Assembly (NCBI GenBank): GCA_027943335.1
Contig: BSBK01001113.1
Coordinates: 124,001-188,000 of the forward strand
Direction: 5' to 3'
Length of the DNA stretch: 64,000 bases
Origin: Chamaecyparis obtusa
Taxonomy: Eukaryota; Streptophyta; Pinopsida; Cupressales; Cupressaceae
Shown: piece after piece, positions 43,507-55,830 of the stretch
Numbering within the stretch: the first letter of the stretch is position 1
How the letters are laid out: each line of letters opens with the position of its first letter
Made by a program: the position numbers and the translations under genes
Notes under the pieces: model-generated
The model's database searches: none
What the model was told of the DNA's origin: nothing
Seen by the model: the letters and a program-made list of their open reading frames with translations, nothing else

Positions 43507-44362
43507 TGATGCAGGAGCATCCTGGGTGTAAGGGCAATCTTGCATCACCCAGAAATATTTCTGTTTTTGTATTCAATAAGGGCTATTTTGTGCAGAGCTG
43601 CTATTTATGGAAAGTTACTATTTTTGGTAATTTTTGTATGTGCTCAGAATGATCTTATTTCTTTCTTGGAGGTTCATTTTGGTCATATAAGTCTGCCAGT
43701 AAAGTTTCATTGCCAGATCAAGTGTATATTGAAAGATATTGAAGATTTTCGGTATTGGCAGCAGGGTACAGAAACTTTGAACTCAGTTTTGAAGGCTTTA
43801 GAGGCCCCGGATGAGGTCAAAAATTTGGGTGACGGGCGCTTGCGCGGGTCAAGCCTGTAGAGCGCTTTGTGGCATTTCTGAAATGGGGTTATAATAGCCG
43901 AGCGGGTCAACTGGTGATGACTTATGGTCTTCGGAAGTTGGGCCACCTGAAATGGCAGAAAATAATTTTTTTCAAAATTTTTGTTCAGGTTTCAAAGGTT
44001 ATCTTGAGCCGACTATGATGTAATAAAATGTAAAATAAAATAATTCTAAGTTGGTCGGCCTTATTGGCTAAAATTCTGGAACCTTCCCAGGCGGTGGAAA
44101 ATTGCCTATATAAGGAAGGGTGTATTATTGTCTTAGGCAGTTCAGAATAGTTCTGGGTAGTAGATCTGCGTAATAGTTCGAGGCTTTGTCCTACAGAATA
44201 TTGTAAGGGAATTCCCATGTGGCTTTGCATATTGTAATTCCAAAAGTTTGTAATTCCACATTTGTAGAGATAATAAGAAGCCAATTTTCTGTTCTTGCAT
44301 ATTGTTGTTGTTTCTCTATTTCTGTTATGTGTTTGTGGTATTAAGGGGAGCACCCTTCATCA
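43507..44362 (+). repeat. Chromovirus array LTR 1
   Basis: Starts TGATGCAGGAGCATCC and ends CACCCTTCATCA. TGATGCAAGATTGCC-type inverted sequence close to the start (GGCAATCTTGCATCA) can pair with the first bases. CTATATAAGGAAGG near 44106 is a TATA box. Confidence 0.96.
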
Positions 44363-44364
44363 AG

Positions 44365-44376
44365 TGGTATCAGAGC
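44365..44376 (+). other. Primer binding site, internal region A
   Basis: TGGTATCAGAGC two bases after LTR 1. The same arrangement occurs at 49869-49880 after LTR 2 and nothing of the kind after LTR 3. Confidence 0.9.
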
Positions 44377-44463
44377 AGGTTTTCTTGAGTGTCTAAACAG
44401 ATCGCCGATCGTGAGGCAGTTTGCACCAGAATCGTGGCTAGGGTTTCAGTGCGCATCGCGAAA

Positions 44464-47400
44464 ATGCCTCCACGGAGGGAACGTGGCGGAAGAGCTGGTG
44501 TTGTAACACCCGAGGTTAGAGAGCTGCAGAGACAAGTGTGAGCATTGCAAGAAGAGATTCACAGAGGGATGAATCTTAATGTCAGAGATGAAAGCGAGGA
44601 TGAAGCCGAAGAAGAATATCAAGAAGGAGAAGTTGAAATTGTGAACCAGGAGGAAGAAAGACTTTTTCGGGCGATTTCCAAGATTGGGAAAAGACCTAAG
44701 ATTGAGGTTCCTACATTTTCTAGAAATCTTAACCCAGAGGAATTGATCGACTAGATCAATGAATGTGAGGAGTATTTTGAGTATGAAGATGTTGAGGATC
44801 CTGATAGGGTCAAATTTGCGAAGGCTAGACTGAAAGGTCATGCGAAGATCTGGTGGCAAGAAATTCAATTGGAGCGAAATAGAAGAGGGAAAGATAAAAT
44901 CACAAGATGGGATCAGATGGTGGAAAAATTGAAGCGACAGTTCATTCCTGTTGATTATGAGCTTGACCTACTGAAGAAAATGCAAAGTTTGAAGCAAGCG
45001 GAAAAATCTATTCAGGAGTATACAGATGAGTTCTATCGACTCCTCATCAGAACAGGCCATGCCGAAGATGATAAGGAGAAAGTTGCCCGATACCTTAATG
45101 GATTAAGGCCAAGCATCCAGGATGAGTTGAATCTAATTCGAATGAACAGTATTGAAGAGGCATACCAGTTTGTCCTAAAAGTAGAGGAAAAGCTGAACAA
45201 TAAGTTTGAGAGCAGACAAAACAGAAGAGGTCGCGGTGGACGATCTGGTGGACGGTCATATGGTGGCCAAAATGAAGATCCAAAAAAGAAAGATGAGGCC
45301 AGTAGCAGTCAGAATCAGAGAGGAAACAATTCCAATCGCTTCCAGGATCAGAATAATAGAGACCAAAGAGGAAGGGGAAGAGGACAAGGATCTGGAAGAG
45401 GTGGCTTCCGTGGAACATGTTTTCACTGTGGAGAAGAAGGTCATAGGGAATTTGAATGTCCTCAGCGCCAAGGCAAAACAGACAAGAGAAATGAAGGCCA
45501 GGCCAGAGTTGCACATGTAGATGAAGATGCCAGATCATCAAATTCTGAAGATGCTGAAAGAGGAGAAACGTTGATTAACAGAAGAGTGCTGTTGAGTGGT
45601 GAGAATGAACCTGAGCAAAGGAGGATCTTGTTTCGCACCAGGTGCAAGTGTGAAGGTAAATGTTGCGATGTGATTATTGATAGTGGAAGCACTGACAATT
45701 TGGTGTCAGAAGAGATGGTGACAAAGTTGAAGCTCAAGAGATAGAAACACCCACATCCATATCGGATTGCCTGGGTACAGGATGACCACAAGGTCATGGT
45801 CAATGAACAATGCCTGGTAAAGTTCAAGATCGGCGGGTACCAAGATGAGGTACTATGTGATATCATCTCTATGGATGCATGTCATATGTTATTGGGTAGA
45901 CCGTGGCAGTTTGACAGATGTGTTGTACACGATGGTCGTGCGAATACCTATTCCCTGACAAAGGATGGAGTGCGACATAAGCTAAAGCCATTGAAGGAGA
46001 CCGAAGAAAAGGTATGTGGTAATGCATGAATAACATTTGTTGATGGAAGAAAATTTCTAGATGGTATGACGCATGAGCATGTATGTTTTGCTTTAATTCC
46101 AAAAGCTGGTAAAGAGGAAGTAGAAGATGTTCCTGTAGAAGTTGCAGATTTGTTGAATGAGTTTCAGGATATTGTATCCGATAACGTGCCTGATGGATTA
46201 CCACCAGTCAGGAAGATCAGTCATCAGATGGACTTGATCCCAGGAGCGAGTTTGCCGAATAAGGCAGCACATAGAATGACACCAGCAGAAAGTGAAGAGT
46301 TGAACAGACAAGTACATGAGTTATTGCAGAAGGGGTTGATTCGAGAGAGTATGAGTCCCTGTGCTGTACCAGTGGTATTAGCACCAAAGAAGAATGGAGA
46401 GTGGAGGATGTGTACAGATTCTAGGGCAATAAACAAGATCACAATCAAGTACATGTTTCCATTGCCACGAATGGATGATATTATGGACTATTTGAGTGGA
46501 GCTATGTATTTTTCAAAGATAGATCTGAAAAGTGGATATCATCAGATTCGGATTAGAGAAGGAGATGAATGGAAGACTGCCTTCAAGACAAAGGAAGGAC
46601 TGTATGAGTGGTTAGTCATGCCTTTTGGGCTAACCAATGCACTGAGCACTTTCATGCGGCTCATGAATGAGGTTCTGAAAGAATTTCTGGGTAAGTTTGT
46701 CATTGTTTACCTAGATGATATTTTGATCTTTAGTAAGATATTGGATGAGCATATGATGCATATTCGTATGGTATTTGAGAAGTTGAGAGAAGAGAAATTG
46801 CTGATTAATTTGAAGAAGTGCAGTTTTATGAAGAAAGAGTTAGTGTATTTGGGGTTTGTAGTTTTAGGAGAAGGTCTAAAAATGGACCCAAAGAAGGTAC
46901 AGGCTATCCTTGAATGGCCTACCCCAAGGAGTGCTACCGAAGTAAGATCTTTTCATGGTTTGGCTAGCTTTTACAGAAAGTTTATCAAAAATTTTAGCAG
47001 TATTTGTGGACCCTTGACTGAAACAATGAGAGGGGATAGAAAAGAGTTTAAGTGGACTAATGGGGCAGAAAAGAGTTTTCAATTGTTGAAACAAAAAGTT
47101 ACAAAACAACCTGTTTTAGCACTTCCAGATTTTAATAAGGTGTTTCAAGTAGATTGTGATGCTAGTGGTACTGCAATAGGAGCTGTTATGAGCCAAGAAG
47201 GTAAACCTGTTGCTTATTTCAGTGAAAAGTTAAATGATGCCAAGAGGAAATATTCTGTTTATGATCAAGAATTTTATGCTATAGTTCAGACATTAAAGAA
47301 GTGGAGACATTATCTACTTCCTAAGGAGTTTGTTTTGTATACTGATCATCAAGCTTTACAATATTTGAATAGTCAAGGAAAGTTGAATCAGAGGCATTTG

Positions 47401-48972
47401 AAATGGGTTGAGTTTTTACAGAGTTATACATTTGTTTTGAAACACAGGAGTGGAAAGTCTAATAGGGTTGCAGATGCTCTTAGCAGAAGGCAACTATTGC
47501 TGACAGAAATGCAGATTGAAGTGGTTGGGTTCAAGGAACTCAAGAATTTGTATCCAGAGGATCCTGATTTTGGTGAAGCTTGGAAAGCTTGTACAGAACC
47601 TGTTACTCTAGACAGGACAAAATGGTTGGATTTCATCATCCAGGATGATATGCTATTCAGAGGGAGTCAGTTGTGCATTCCATGAAGTTCTATGAGGGAG
47701 AATCTCATCAAGGAGAAGCATAGCGGAGGATTGGCTGGACATTTTGGTCGTGATAAGACCCTTGCTTTGGTTGGTGAGAATTATTATTGGCCACAATTGC
47801 AGCAAGATGTGAAGAAGTTTGTACAGAGTTGCAGAGTATGTCAGATGGCAAAAGGAGTGACGCAGAATACAGGATTGTATCAGCCATTACCTGTACTAGA
47901 GAAGCCTTGGGAGGATATCAGCATGGACTTTGTTCTTGGTTTACCGAGGACTCAGCGGGGACATGATTCAATTTTTGTAGTGGTTGACAGATTTTCGAAG
48001 ATAGCACATTTCATTCCCTGCAAGAAGACTAATGATGCTGTTCATGTAGCAGAATTGTTTTTTAGAGAAGTAGTGAGACTTCATGGTTTGCCAAAGACCA
48101 TAGTTTCAGATCGAGACACTAAGTTTGTTGGATATTTCTGGCGTACGTTGTGCAAGAAGTTGAAGATAGATTTGAAGTTCAGTTCATCACATCATCCACA
48201 GACTGATGGACAGACAGAGGTGGTGAATAGGAGTTTGGGAAATTTGCTGAGATGTTTGGTTGGAGATAAGCCAACAGGATGGGATTTGATTTTACCACAA
48301 GCGGAATTTGCATACAATAATTCTGTCAACAGGAGCACTGGTAAATCACCATTCCAGATTGTATATGGAAGTAGTCCAAGAAATGCATCTGAATTGCGAA
48401 AGATACATAAAGGAGAAATAAGTAGTGCTGAAGTTGAGGATTTTGCAGAACACTTGAAGAACATCCACGAAGAGGTGAGGAAGCATATTACCAAGATGAA
48501 CGCACAGTATAAGGCTAAGGCAGATGAGAAAAGGAGGTATAAGGAATTTCAAGTTGGTGATGAAGTCATGGTTCATTTGCGGAAGGAGCGGTTTCCAGTT
48601 GGTACATATAACAAGCTGAAAATGAAGAAGTTCGGACCATGTAGGATACTGAAGAAACATGATTCAGGAAATGCATATGAGGTAGAATTGCCTACTGAGC
48701 TAAATATTTCACTAGTGTTTAACATTTCAGATCTGACAGAGTATCATGAAGGAGGTGTTGAAGATGAGATCACAGCAGCATAGTGGAGTATTCCAGCAAC
48801 TAGTTCAGATACTAAGGAGATCGAAGATATACTGGACAGTCGTGTTGGCAGAAGCACAAGGAACATGACATATGAAGAATATTTGGTCAAATGGAAAGGA
48901 TGACCTATTGAAGATTCATCATGGCTGACAAAGGAGGAGGTTAGCCGTCTTGGTTTTCCTCTGCACACCTAA
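44464..48972 (+). pseudogene. Chromovirus Gag-Pol polyprotein, copy A
   Basis: One frame of about 1502 codons from ATG 44464 to TAA 48970. Gag: VERNR-type retrotrans_gag region, KQFIPVDYEL-like (here RQFIPVDYEL), CCHC knuckle CFHCGEEGHREFEC at 45418. Protease: IIDSGSTDNLV. Reverse transcriptase: KIDLKSGYHQIRI, MPFGLTNALSTF, catalytic YLDDILIFSK at about 46707. RNase H: DASGTAIGAVMSQ, LYTDHQALQYL. Integrase: HHCC zinc finger (about 47719-47850), DFVLGLP, SDRDTKFVGYFW, HHPQTDGQTEVVNRSL. Chromodomain: [10 protein letters not shown] to [10 protein letters not shown], then PIEDSSW. In-frame stops fall at 44539, 44752, 45742, 46027, 47683, 48781 and 48901. At the first six, copy B shows the ancestral sense codon. 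Confidence 0.95.
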
Positions 48973-49010
48973 GTCGTGACAGGGTCACTTCTCAAATTAC
49001 CCCGGGTGTC

Positions 49011-49866
49011 TGATGCAGGAGCATCCTAGGTGTAAGGGCAATCTTGCATCACCCAGAAATATTTCTATTTTTGTATTCAATAAGGGCTATTTTGTGCAGA
49101 GCTGCTATTTATGAAAAGTTACTATTTTTGGTAATTTTCGTATGTGCTCAGAATGATCTTATTTTTTTCTTGGAGGTTCATTTTGGTCATATAAGTCTTC
49201 CAGTAAAGTTTCATTGCCAGATCAAGTGTATATTGGAAAATATTGAAGATTTTTGGTATTGGCAGCAGGGTACAGAAACTTTGAACTCAGTTTTGAAGGC
49301 TTTAGAGGCCCCAAATAAGGTCAAAAATTTGGGTGAGGGGTGCTTGCGTGGGTCAAGCCTGTAAAGCACTTCGTGGCATTTCCGAAATGGGGTTATAATA
49401 GCCGAGCGGGTCAACTGGTGATGACTTATGGTCTTCGGAAGTTGGGCCACCTGAAATGGCAGAAAATAATTTTCTTCAAAATTTCTGTTCGGGTTTCAAA
49501 GGTTATCTTGAGCCGACTATAATGTAATAAAATGTAAAATAAAATAATTCTAAGTTGGTCGGCCTTATTGGCTAAAATTTTGGAACCTTCCCAGGCGGTG
49601 GAAAATTGCCTATATAAGGAAGGCTGTATTATTGTCTTACGCAGTTCAGAATAGTTCTGGGTAGTAGATCTGCGTAATAGTTCAAGGCTTTGTCCTACAA
49701 AATATTGTAAGGGAATTCCCATGTGGCTTTGCATATGGTAATTCTGAAAGTTTGTAATTCCACATTTGTGGAGATAATAACAAGCCAATTTTCTGTTCTT
49801 GCATATTGTTGTTGTTTCTCTATTTCTGTTATGTGTTTGTGGTATTAAGGGGAGCACCCTTCATCA
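49011..49866 (+). repeat. Chromovirus array LTR 2 (shared middle LTR)
   Basis: 856 bp. It serves as the 3' LTR of A and the 5' LTR of B. GGGTGTC precedes it, as it also precedes LTR 3; a PBS follows, as after LTR 1. No target-site duplication surrounds it. Confidence 0.95.
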
Positions 49867-49892
49867 AGTGGTATCAGAGCAGGTTTTCTTGA

Positions 49893-52800
49893 GTGTGTAA
49901 ACAGATCGCTGACCGTGAGGTAGTTTGCACCAGGACCGTGGCTAGGGTTTCAGCGCGCATCGCGAAAATACCTCCACGGAGGCAACGTGGTGGAAGAGCT
50001 GGTGTTGTAACACCTGGGGTTAGAGAGCTGCAGAGACAAGTGCGAGCATTGCAAGAAGAGATTCACAGAGGGATGAATCTTAATGTCAGAGACGAAAGCG
50101 AGGATGAAGCCGAAGAAGAATATCAAGAAGGAGAAGTTGAAATTGTGAACCAGGAGGAAGAAAGACTTTTTCGGGCGATTTCCAAGATTGGAAAAAGACC
50201 TAAGATTGAGGTTCCTACATTTTCTAAAAATCTTAACCCAGAGGAATTGATCGACTGGATCAATGAATGTGAGGAGTATTTTGAGTATGAAGATGTTGAG
50301 GATCCTAATAGGGTCAAATTTGCGAAGGCCAGACTGAAAGGTCATGCGAAGATCTGGTGGCAAGAAATTCAATTGGAGCGAAATAAAAGAGGGAAAGATA
50401 AAATCACAAGATGGGATCGGATGGTGGAAAAATTGAAGCGACAGTTCATTCCTGTTGATTATGAGCTTGACCTACTGAAGAAAATGCAAAGTTTGAAGCA
50501 AGCGAGAAAATCTGTTCAGGAGTATACAGAGGAGTTCTATCGACTCCTCATCAGAACAGGCCATGCCGAAGCTGATAAGGAGAAAGTTGCCTGATACCTT
50601 AATGGATTAAGGCCAAGCATCCAGGATGAGTTGAATCTGGTTCGAATGAACAGTATTGAAGAGGCATACCAGTTTGCCCTAAAAGTAGAGGAAAAGCTGA
50701 ACAAGAAGTTTGAGAGCAGATAAAATAGAAGAGGTTGCGGTGGACGATCTGGTGGATGGTCATATGGTGGCCGAAATGAAGATCCAAAAAAGAAAGATGA
50801 GGCCAGTAGCAGTCAGAATCAGAGAGGAAACAATTTCAATCGCTTCCAGGATCAGAATAATAGAGACCACAGAGGAAGGGGAAGAGGACAAGGATCTGGA
50901 AGAGGTGGCTTCCGTGGAACATGTTTTCACTATGGAGAAGAAGGTCATAGGGAATTTGAATATCCTTAGCGCCAAGGCAGAATAGACAGGAGAAATGAAG
51001 GCCAGGCCAGAGTTGCACATGTAGATGAAGATGCCAGATCATCAAATTCTGAAGATGCTGAAAGAGGAGAAATGTTGATTAACAGAAGAGTCCTGTTGAG
51101 TGGTGAGAATGAACTTGAGAAAAGGAGGAGCTTGTTTCACACCAGGTGCAAGTGTGAAGGTAAATGTTGCGATGTGATTATTGATAGTGGAAGCACTGAC
51201 AATTTGGTGTCAGAAGAGATGGTGACAAAGTTGAAGCTCAAGAGACAGAAACACCCACATCTATATCGGATTGCCTGGGTACAGGATGACCACAAGGTCA
51301 TGGTCAATGAACAATGCCTGGTAAAGTTCAAGATCGGCGGGTACCAAGATGAGGTACTATGTGATATCATCTCTATGGATGCATGTCATATGTTATTGGG
51401 TAGACCGTGGCAGTTTAACAGATGTGCTGTACATGATGGTCGTGCGAATACCTATTCTCTGACAAAGGATGGAGTGCGACATAAGCTAAAGCCATTGAAG
51501 GAGACCGAAGAAAAGGTATGTGCTAATGCACGAATAATATTTGTTGATGGAAGAAAATTTCTAGATGGTATGAGGCATGAGCATGCATGTTTTGCTTTAA
51601 TTCCAAAAGCTGGTAAAGAGGAAGTAGAAGATGTTCCTGTAGAAGTTGCAGATTTGTTGAATGAGTTTCAGGATATTGTATCCGATAATGTGCCTGATGG
51701 ATTACCACTAGTCAGGAAGATCAGTCATCAGATGGACTTGATCCCAGGAGCGAGTTTGTCGAATAAGGCAGCACATAGAATGATACCAGTAGAAAGTGAA
51801 GAGTTGAACAGACAAGTACATGAGTTATTGCAGAAGGGGTTGATTCGAGAGAGTCTGAGTCCCTGTGCTGTACCAGCGGTATTAGCACCAAAGAAGAATG
51901 GAGAGTGGAGGATGTGTACAGATTCTAGGGCAATAAACAAGATCACAATCAAGTACAGGTTTCCATTGCCATGAATGGATGATATTATGGACTGTTTGAG
52001 TGGAGCTGTGTATTTTTCAAAAATAGATCTGAAAAGTGGATATCATCAGATTCGGATCAGAGAAGGAGATGAATGGAAGACTACCTTCAAGACAAAGGAA
52101 GGACTGTATGAGTGGTTAGTCATGCCTTTTGGGCTAACCAATGCATCAAGCACTTTCATGCGGCTCATGAATGAGGTTCTGAAAGAATTTCTGGGTAAGT
52201 TTGTCATTGTTTACCTAGATGATATTTTGATCTTTAGTAAGACATTGGATGAGCATATGATGCATATTCGTATGGTATTTGAGAAGTTGAGAGAAGAGAA
52301 ATTGCTGATTAATTTGAACAAGTGCAGTTTTATGAAAAAAGAGTTAGTGTATTTGGGGTTTGTAGTTTCAGGAGAAGGTCTAAAAATGGACCCAAAGAAG
52401 GTACAGGCTATCCTTGAATGGCCTACCCCAAGGAGTGCTACCGAGGTAAGATCTTTTTATTGTTTGGCTAGCTTTTATAGAAAGTTTATCAAAAATTTTA
52501 GCAGTGTTTGTGGACCCTTGACTGAAACAATGAGAGGGGATAGAAAAGAGTTTTCAATTGTTGAAACAAAAAGTTACAGAACAATCTGTTTTAGCACTTC
52601 CAGATTTTAATAAGGTGTTTCAAGTAGATTGTGATGCTAGTGGTACTGCAATAGGAGCTGTTATGAGCCAAGAAGGTAAACCTGTTGCTTATTTCAGTGA
52701 GAAGTTAAATGATGCCAAGAGGAAATATTTTGTTTATGATCAAGAATTTTATGCTATAGTTCAGGCATTAAAGAAGTGGAGACATTATCTACTTCCTAAG

Positions 52801-54447
52801 GAGTTTGTTTTGTATACTGATCATCAAGCTTTGCAATATTTGAATAGTCAAGGAAAGTTGAATCAGAGGCATTTGAAATGGGTTGAGTTTTTGCAGAGTT
52901 ATACATTTGTTTTGAAACACAGGAGTGGAAAGTCTAATAGGGTTGCAGATGCTCTTAGCAGAAGGCAACTATTGCTGACAGAAATGCAGATTGAAGTGGT
53001 TGGGTTCAAGGAACTCAAGAATTTGTATCCAGAGGATCCTGATTTTGGTGAAGTTTGGAAAGCTTGTACAGAACCTGTTACTCTAGACAAGACAAAATGG
53101 TTGGATTTCATCATCTAGGATGATATGTTATTCAGAGGGAGTCAGTTGTGCATTCGACGAAGTTCTATGAGGGAGAATCTCATCAAGGAGAAGCATAGCA
53201 GAGGATTGGCTGGACATTTTGGTCGTGATAAGACCCTTGCTTTGGTTGGTGAGAATTATTATTGGCCACAATTGCAGCAATATGTGAAGAAGTTTGTACA
53301 GAGTTGCAGAGTATGTCAGATGGCAAAAGGAGTGAAGCAGAATACAGGATTGTATCTGCCATTACCTGTACCAGAGAAGCCTTGGGAGGATATCAGCATG
53401 GACTTTGTTCTTGGTTTACCGAGGACTCAGTGGGGACATGATTCAATTTTTGTAGTGCTTGACAGATTTTCGAAGATGACACATTTCATTCCCTGCAAGA
53501 AGACTAATGATGCTGTTCATGTAGCAGAATTTTTTTTCAGAGAAGTAGTGAGACTTCATGGTTTGCCAAAGACCATAGTTTCAGATCGAGACACTAAGTT
53601 TGTTGGATATTTCTGGCGTACGTTGTGGAAGAAGTTGAAGACAGATTTGAAGTTCAGTTCATCACATCATCCACAGACTGATGGACAGACAGAGGTGGTG
53701 AATAGGAGTTTGGAAAATTTGCTGAGATGTTTGGTTGGAGATAAGTCAACAAGATGGGATTTGATTTTACCACAGGCGGAATTTGCATATAATAATTCTG
53801 TCAACAGGAGCACTGGTAAATCACCATTCTAGATTGTATATGGAAGTAGTCCAAGAAATGCATCTGAATTGAGAAAGATAGATAAAGGAGAAATAAGTAG
53901 TGCTGAAGCTGAGGATTTTGCAGAACACTTGAAGAACATCCACGAGGAGGTGAGGAAGCATATTACCAAGATAAACGCACAGTATAAGGCTAAGGCAGAT
54001 GAGAAAAGGAGGTATAAGGAATTTCAAGTTGGTGATGAAGTCATGGTTCATTTGCGGAAGGAGCGGTTTCCAGTTGGTACATATAACAAGCTGAAAATGA
54101 AGAAGTTCAGACCATGTAGGATACTAAAGAAACATGATTCAGGAAATGCATATGAGGTAGAATTGCCTACTGAGCTAAATATTTCACCAGTGTTTAACAT
54201 TTCAGATCTGACAGAGTATCATGAAGGAGGTGTTGAAGATGAGATCACAGCAGCACAGTGGAGTATTCCAGCAACTAGTTCAGATACTAAGGAGATCGAA
54301 GATATACTGGACAGTCGTGTTGGCAGAAGCACAAGGAACATGACATATGAAGAATATCTGGTCAAATGGAAAGGATGACCTATTGAAGATTCATCATGGC
54401 TGACAAAGGAGGAGGTTAGCCGTCTTGGTTTTCCTCTACACACCTGA
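49893..54447 (+). pseudogene. Chromovirus Gag-Pol polyprotein, copy B
   Basis: Same domain order as A. The expected ATG is ATA (49968). Stops at 50592, 50721, 50967, 51972, 53116, 53830 and 54376 are sense codons in A except the last, which both share. Both outer knuckle cysteines that can be compared are changed (CFHY...EFEY instead of CFHC...EFEC), so RNA binding by this Gag would be lost. A 29-bp deletion near 52550, between direct repeats GAAAAGAGTTT, shifts the frame within the RT-RNase H linker; reading resumes at 52558. The catalytic YLDDILIFSK and integrase motifs are retained. The terminal stop is TGA 54445 (TAA in A). Confidence 0.94.
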
Positions 54448-54485
54448 GTCGTGACAGGGTCACTTCTCAAATTACCTCGGGTGTC

Positions 54486-55341
54486 TGATGCAGGAGCATC
54501 CTAGGTGTAAGGGCAATCTTGCATCACCCAGAAATATTTCTATTTTTGTATTCAATAAGGGCTATTTTGTGCAGAGCTGCTATTTATGGAAAGTTACTAT
54601 TTTTGGTAATTTTTGTATGTGCTCAGAATGATCTTATTTCTTTCTTGGAGGTTCATTTTGGTCATATAATTCTGCCAGTAAAGTTTCATTGCCAGATCAA
54701 GTGTATATTAGAAGATATTGAAGATTTTCGGTATTGGCAGCAGGGTACAGAAACTTTGAACTCAGTTTTGAAGGCTTTAGAGGCCCTGGATGAGGTTGAA
54801 AATTTGGGTGACGAGCGCTTGCCTGGGTTAAGCCTGTAGAGTGCTTCGTGGCATTTTCGAAATGGGGTTATAATAGCCGAGCGGGTCAACTGGTGATGAC
54901 TTATGGTCTTCGGAAGTTGGGCCACCTGAAATGGCAGAAAATAATTTTCTTCAAAATTTCTGTTCGGGTTTCAAAGGTTATCTTGAGCTGACTATGATGT
55001 AATAAAATGTAAAATAAAATAATTCTAAGTTGGTCGGCCTTATTGGCTAAAATTCTGGAACCTTCCCAGGCGGTGGAAAATTGCCTATATAAGGAAGGCT
55101 GTATTATTGTCTTAGGCAGTTCAGAATAGTTTTGGGTAGTAGATCTGCATAATAGTTCGAGGCTTTGTCCTACAGAATATTGTAAGGGAATGCCCATGTG
55201 GCTTTGCATATTGTAATTCTGAAAGTTTGTAATTCCACATTTGTGGAGATAATAAGAAGCCAATTTTCTGTTCTTGCATATTGTTGTTGTTTCTCTATTT
55301 CTTTTATGTGTTTGTGGTATTAAGGGGAGCACCCTTCATCA
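54486..55341 (+). repeat. Chromovirus array LTR 3
   Basis: 856 bp, TGATGCAGGAGCATCC to CACCCTTCATCA, followed by CTACT (the outer TSD) and unique DNA. Confidence 0.96.
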
Positions 55342-55346
55342 CTACT

Positions 55347-55830
55347 TTCATGGATACCCCCACAACATTCTCAATATCTTCTCTTTAAACCAATTTCATT
55401 TATTTCTTTTATCTATTTAAACAGATCCAAATTTCTAAAAAACAAAGAAAATTGATCAATTCGACATTTTTAATGTTTAGCATATTGGACAGTGCAGATG
55501 TTGTGTCCATTATTTGTTGTCTATACCTATCCACAAACACACAATAAATGAGAGATGGTTTAGGAGCCACTTGTTCCCCCAAATAACTTTTTCTTTTGTG
55601 ATGGCAAGTTTCAACGAGAAGACAATCGTAGAAAAATGTGCCTCATCATTAATTTTTATTCCATACAATTTTCTATGTAAGTGTAACCTTGTTCTCATTG
55701 TTTTTGTTTTAATTTGGTATTCGCCATCAGATTTTTTCTTTAATCTTTATATGATTTTTATTATATGCTCAACTTAAAATAGTTCAAATTAACACATATA
55801 ATCAATCAAATTTTTATTCCATTTCTTTTA
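55347..55830. other. Flanking DNA right of the chromovirus array
   Basis: No gene supported; ordinary AT-rich sequence. The 87-codon frame at 55514-55777 lacks any motif. Confidence 0.5.

Larger units (their letters stand above)
43507..55341 (+). mobile_element. Tandem Ty3/gypsy chromovirus array, LTR-int-LTR-int-LTR
   Basis: Three LTRs of 856 bp each (43507-44362, 49011-49866, 54486-55341) separate two internal regions: A, 44363-49010, 4648 bp, and B, 49867-54485, 4619 bp. The 29-bp difference is one deletion in B. CTACT flanks the whole 11,835-bp unit once. Domain order gag-protease-RT-RNase H-integrase-chromodomain identifies a chromovirus. Both copies carry premature stops. Confidence 0.96.

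Noticed and set aside
43540..43860. 106-codon ORF repeated in each chromovirus LTR (43540, 49044, 54519), with a minus-strand partner at about 43985-44353
   Set aside because: Both lie wholly inside the LTRs and are repeated only because the LTR is. There is no known domain, and the three copies show no sign of frame-preserving change.
45095..45541. Long minus-strand and alternate-frame ORFs across both chromovirus copies (for example 45206-45520, 48192-48660, 49950-50372)
   Set aside because: They mirror the Gag-Pol frame in both copies, have biased composition and carry no domain; they are shadows of the real frame.
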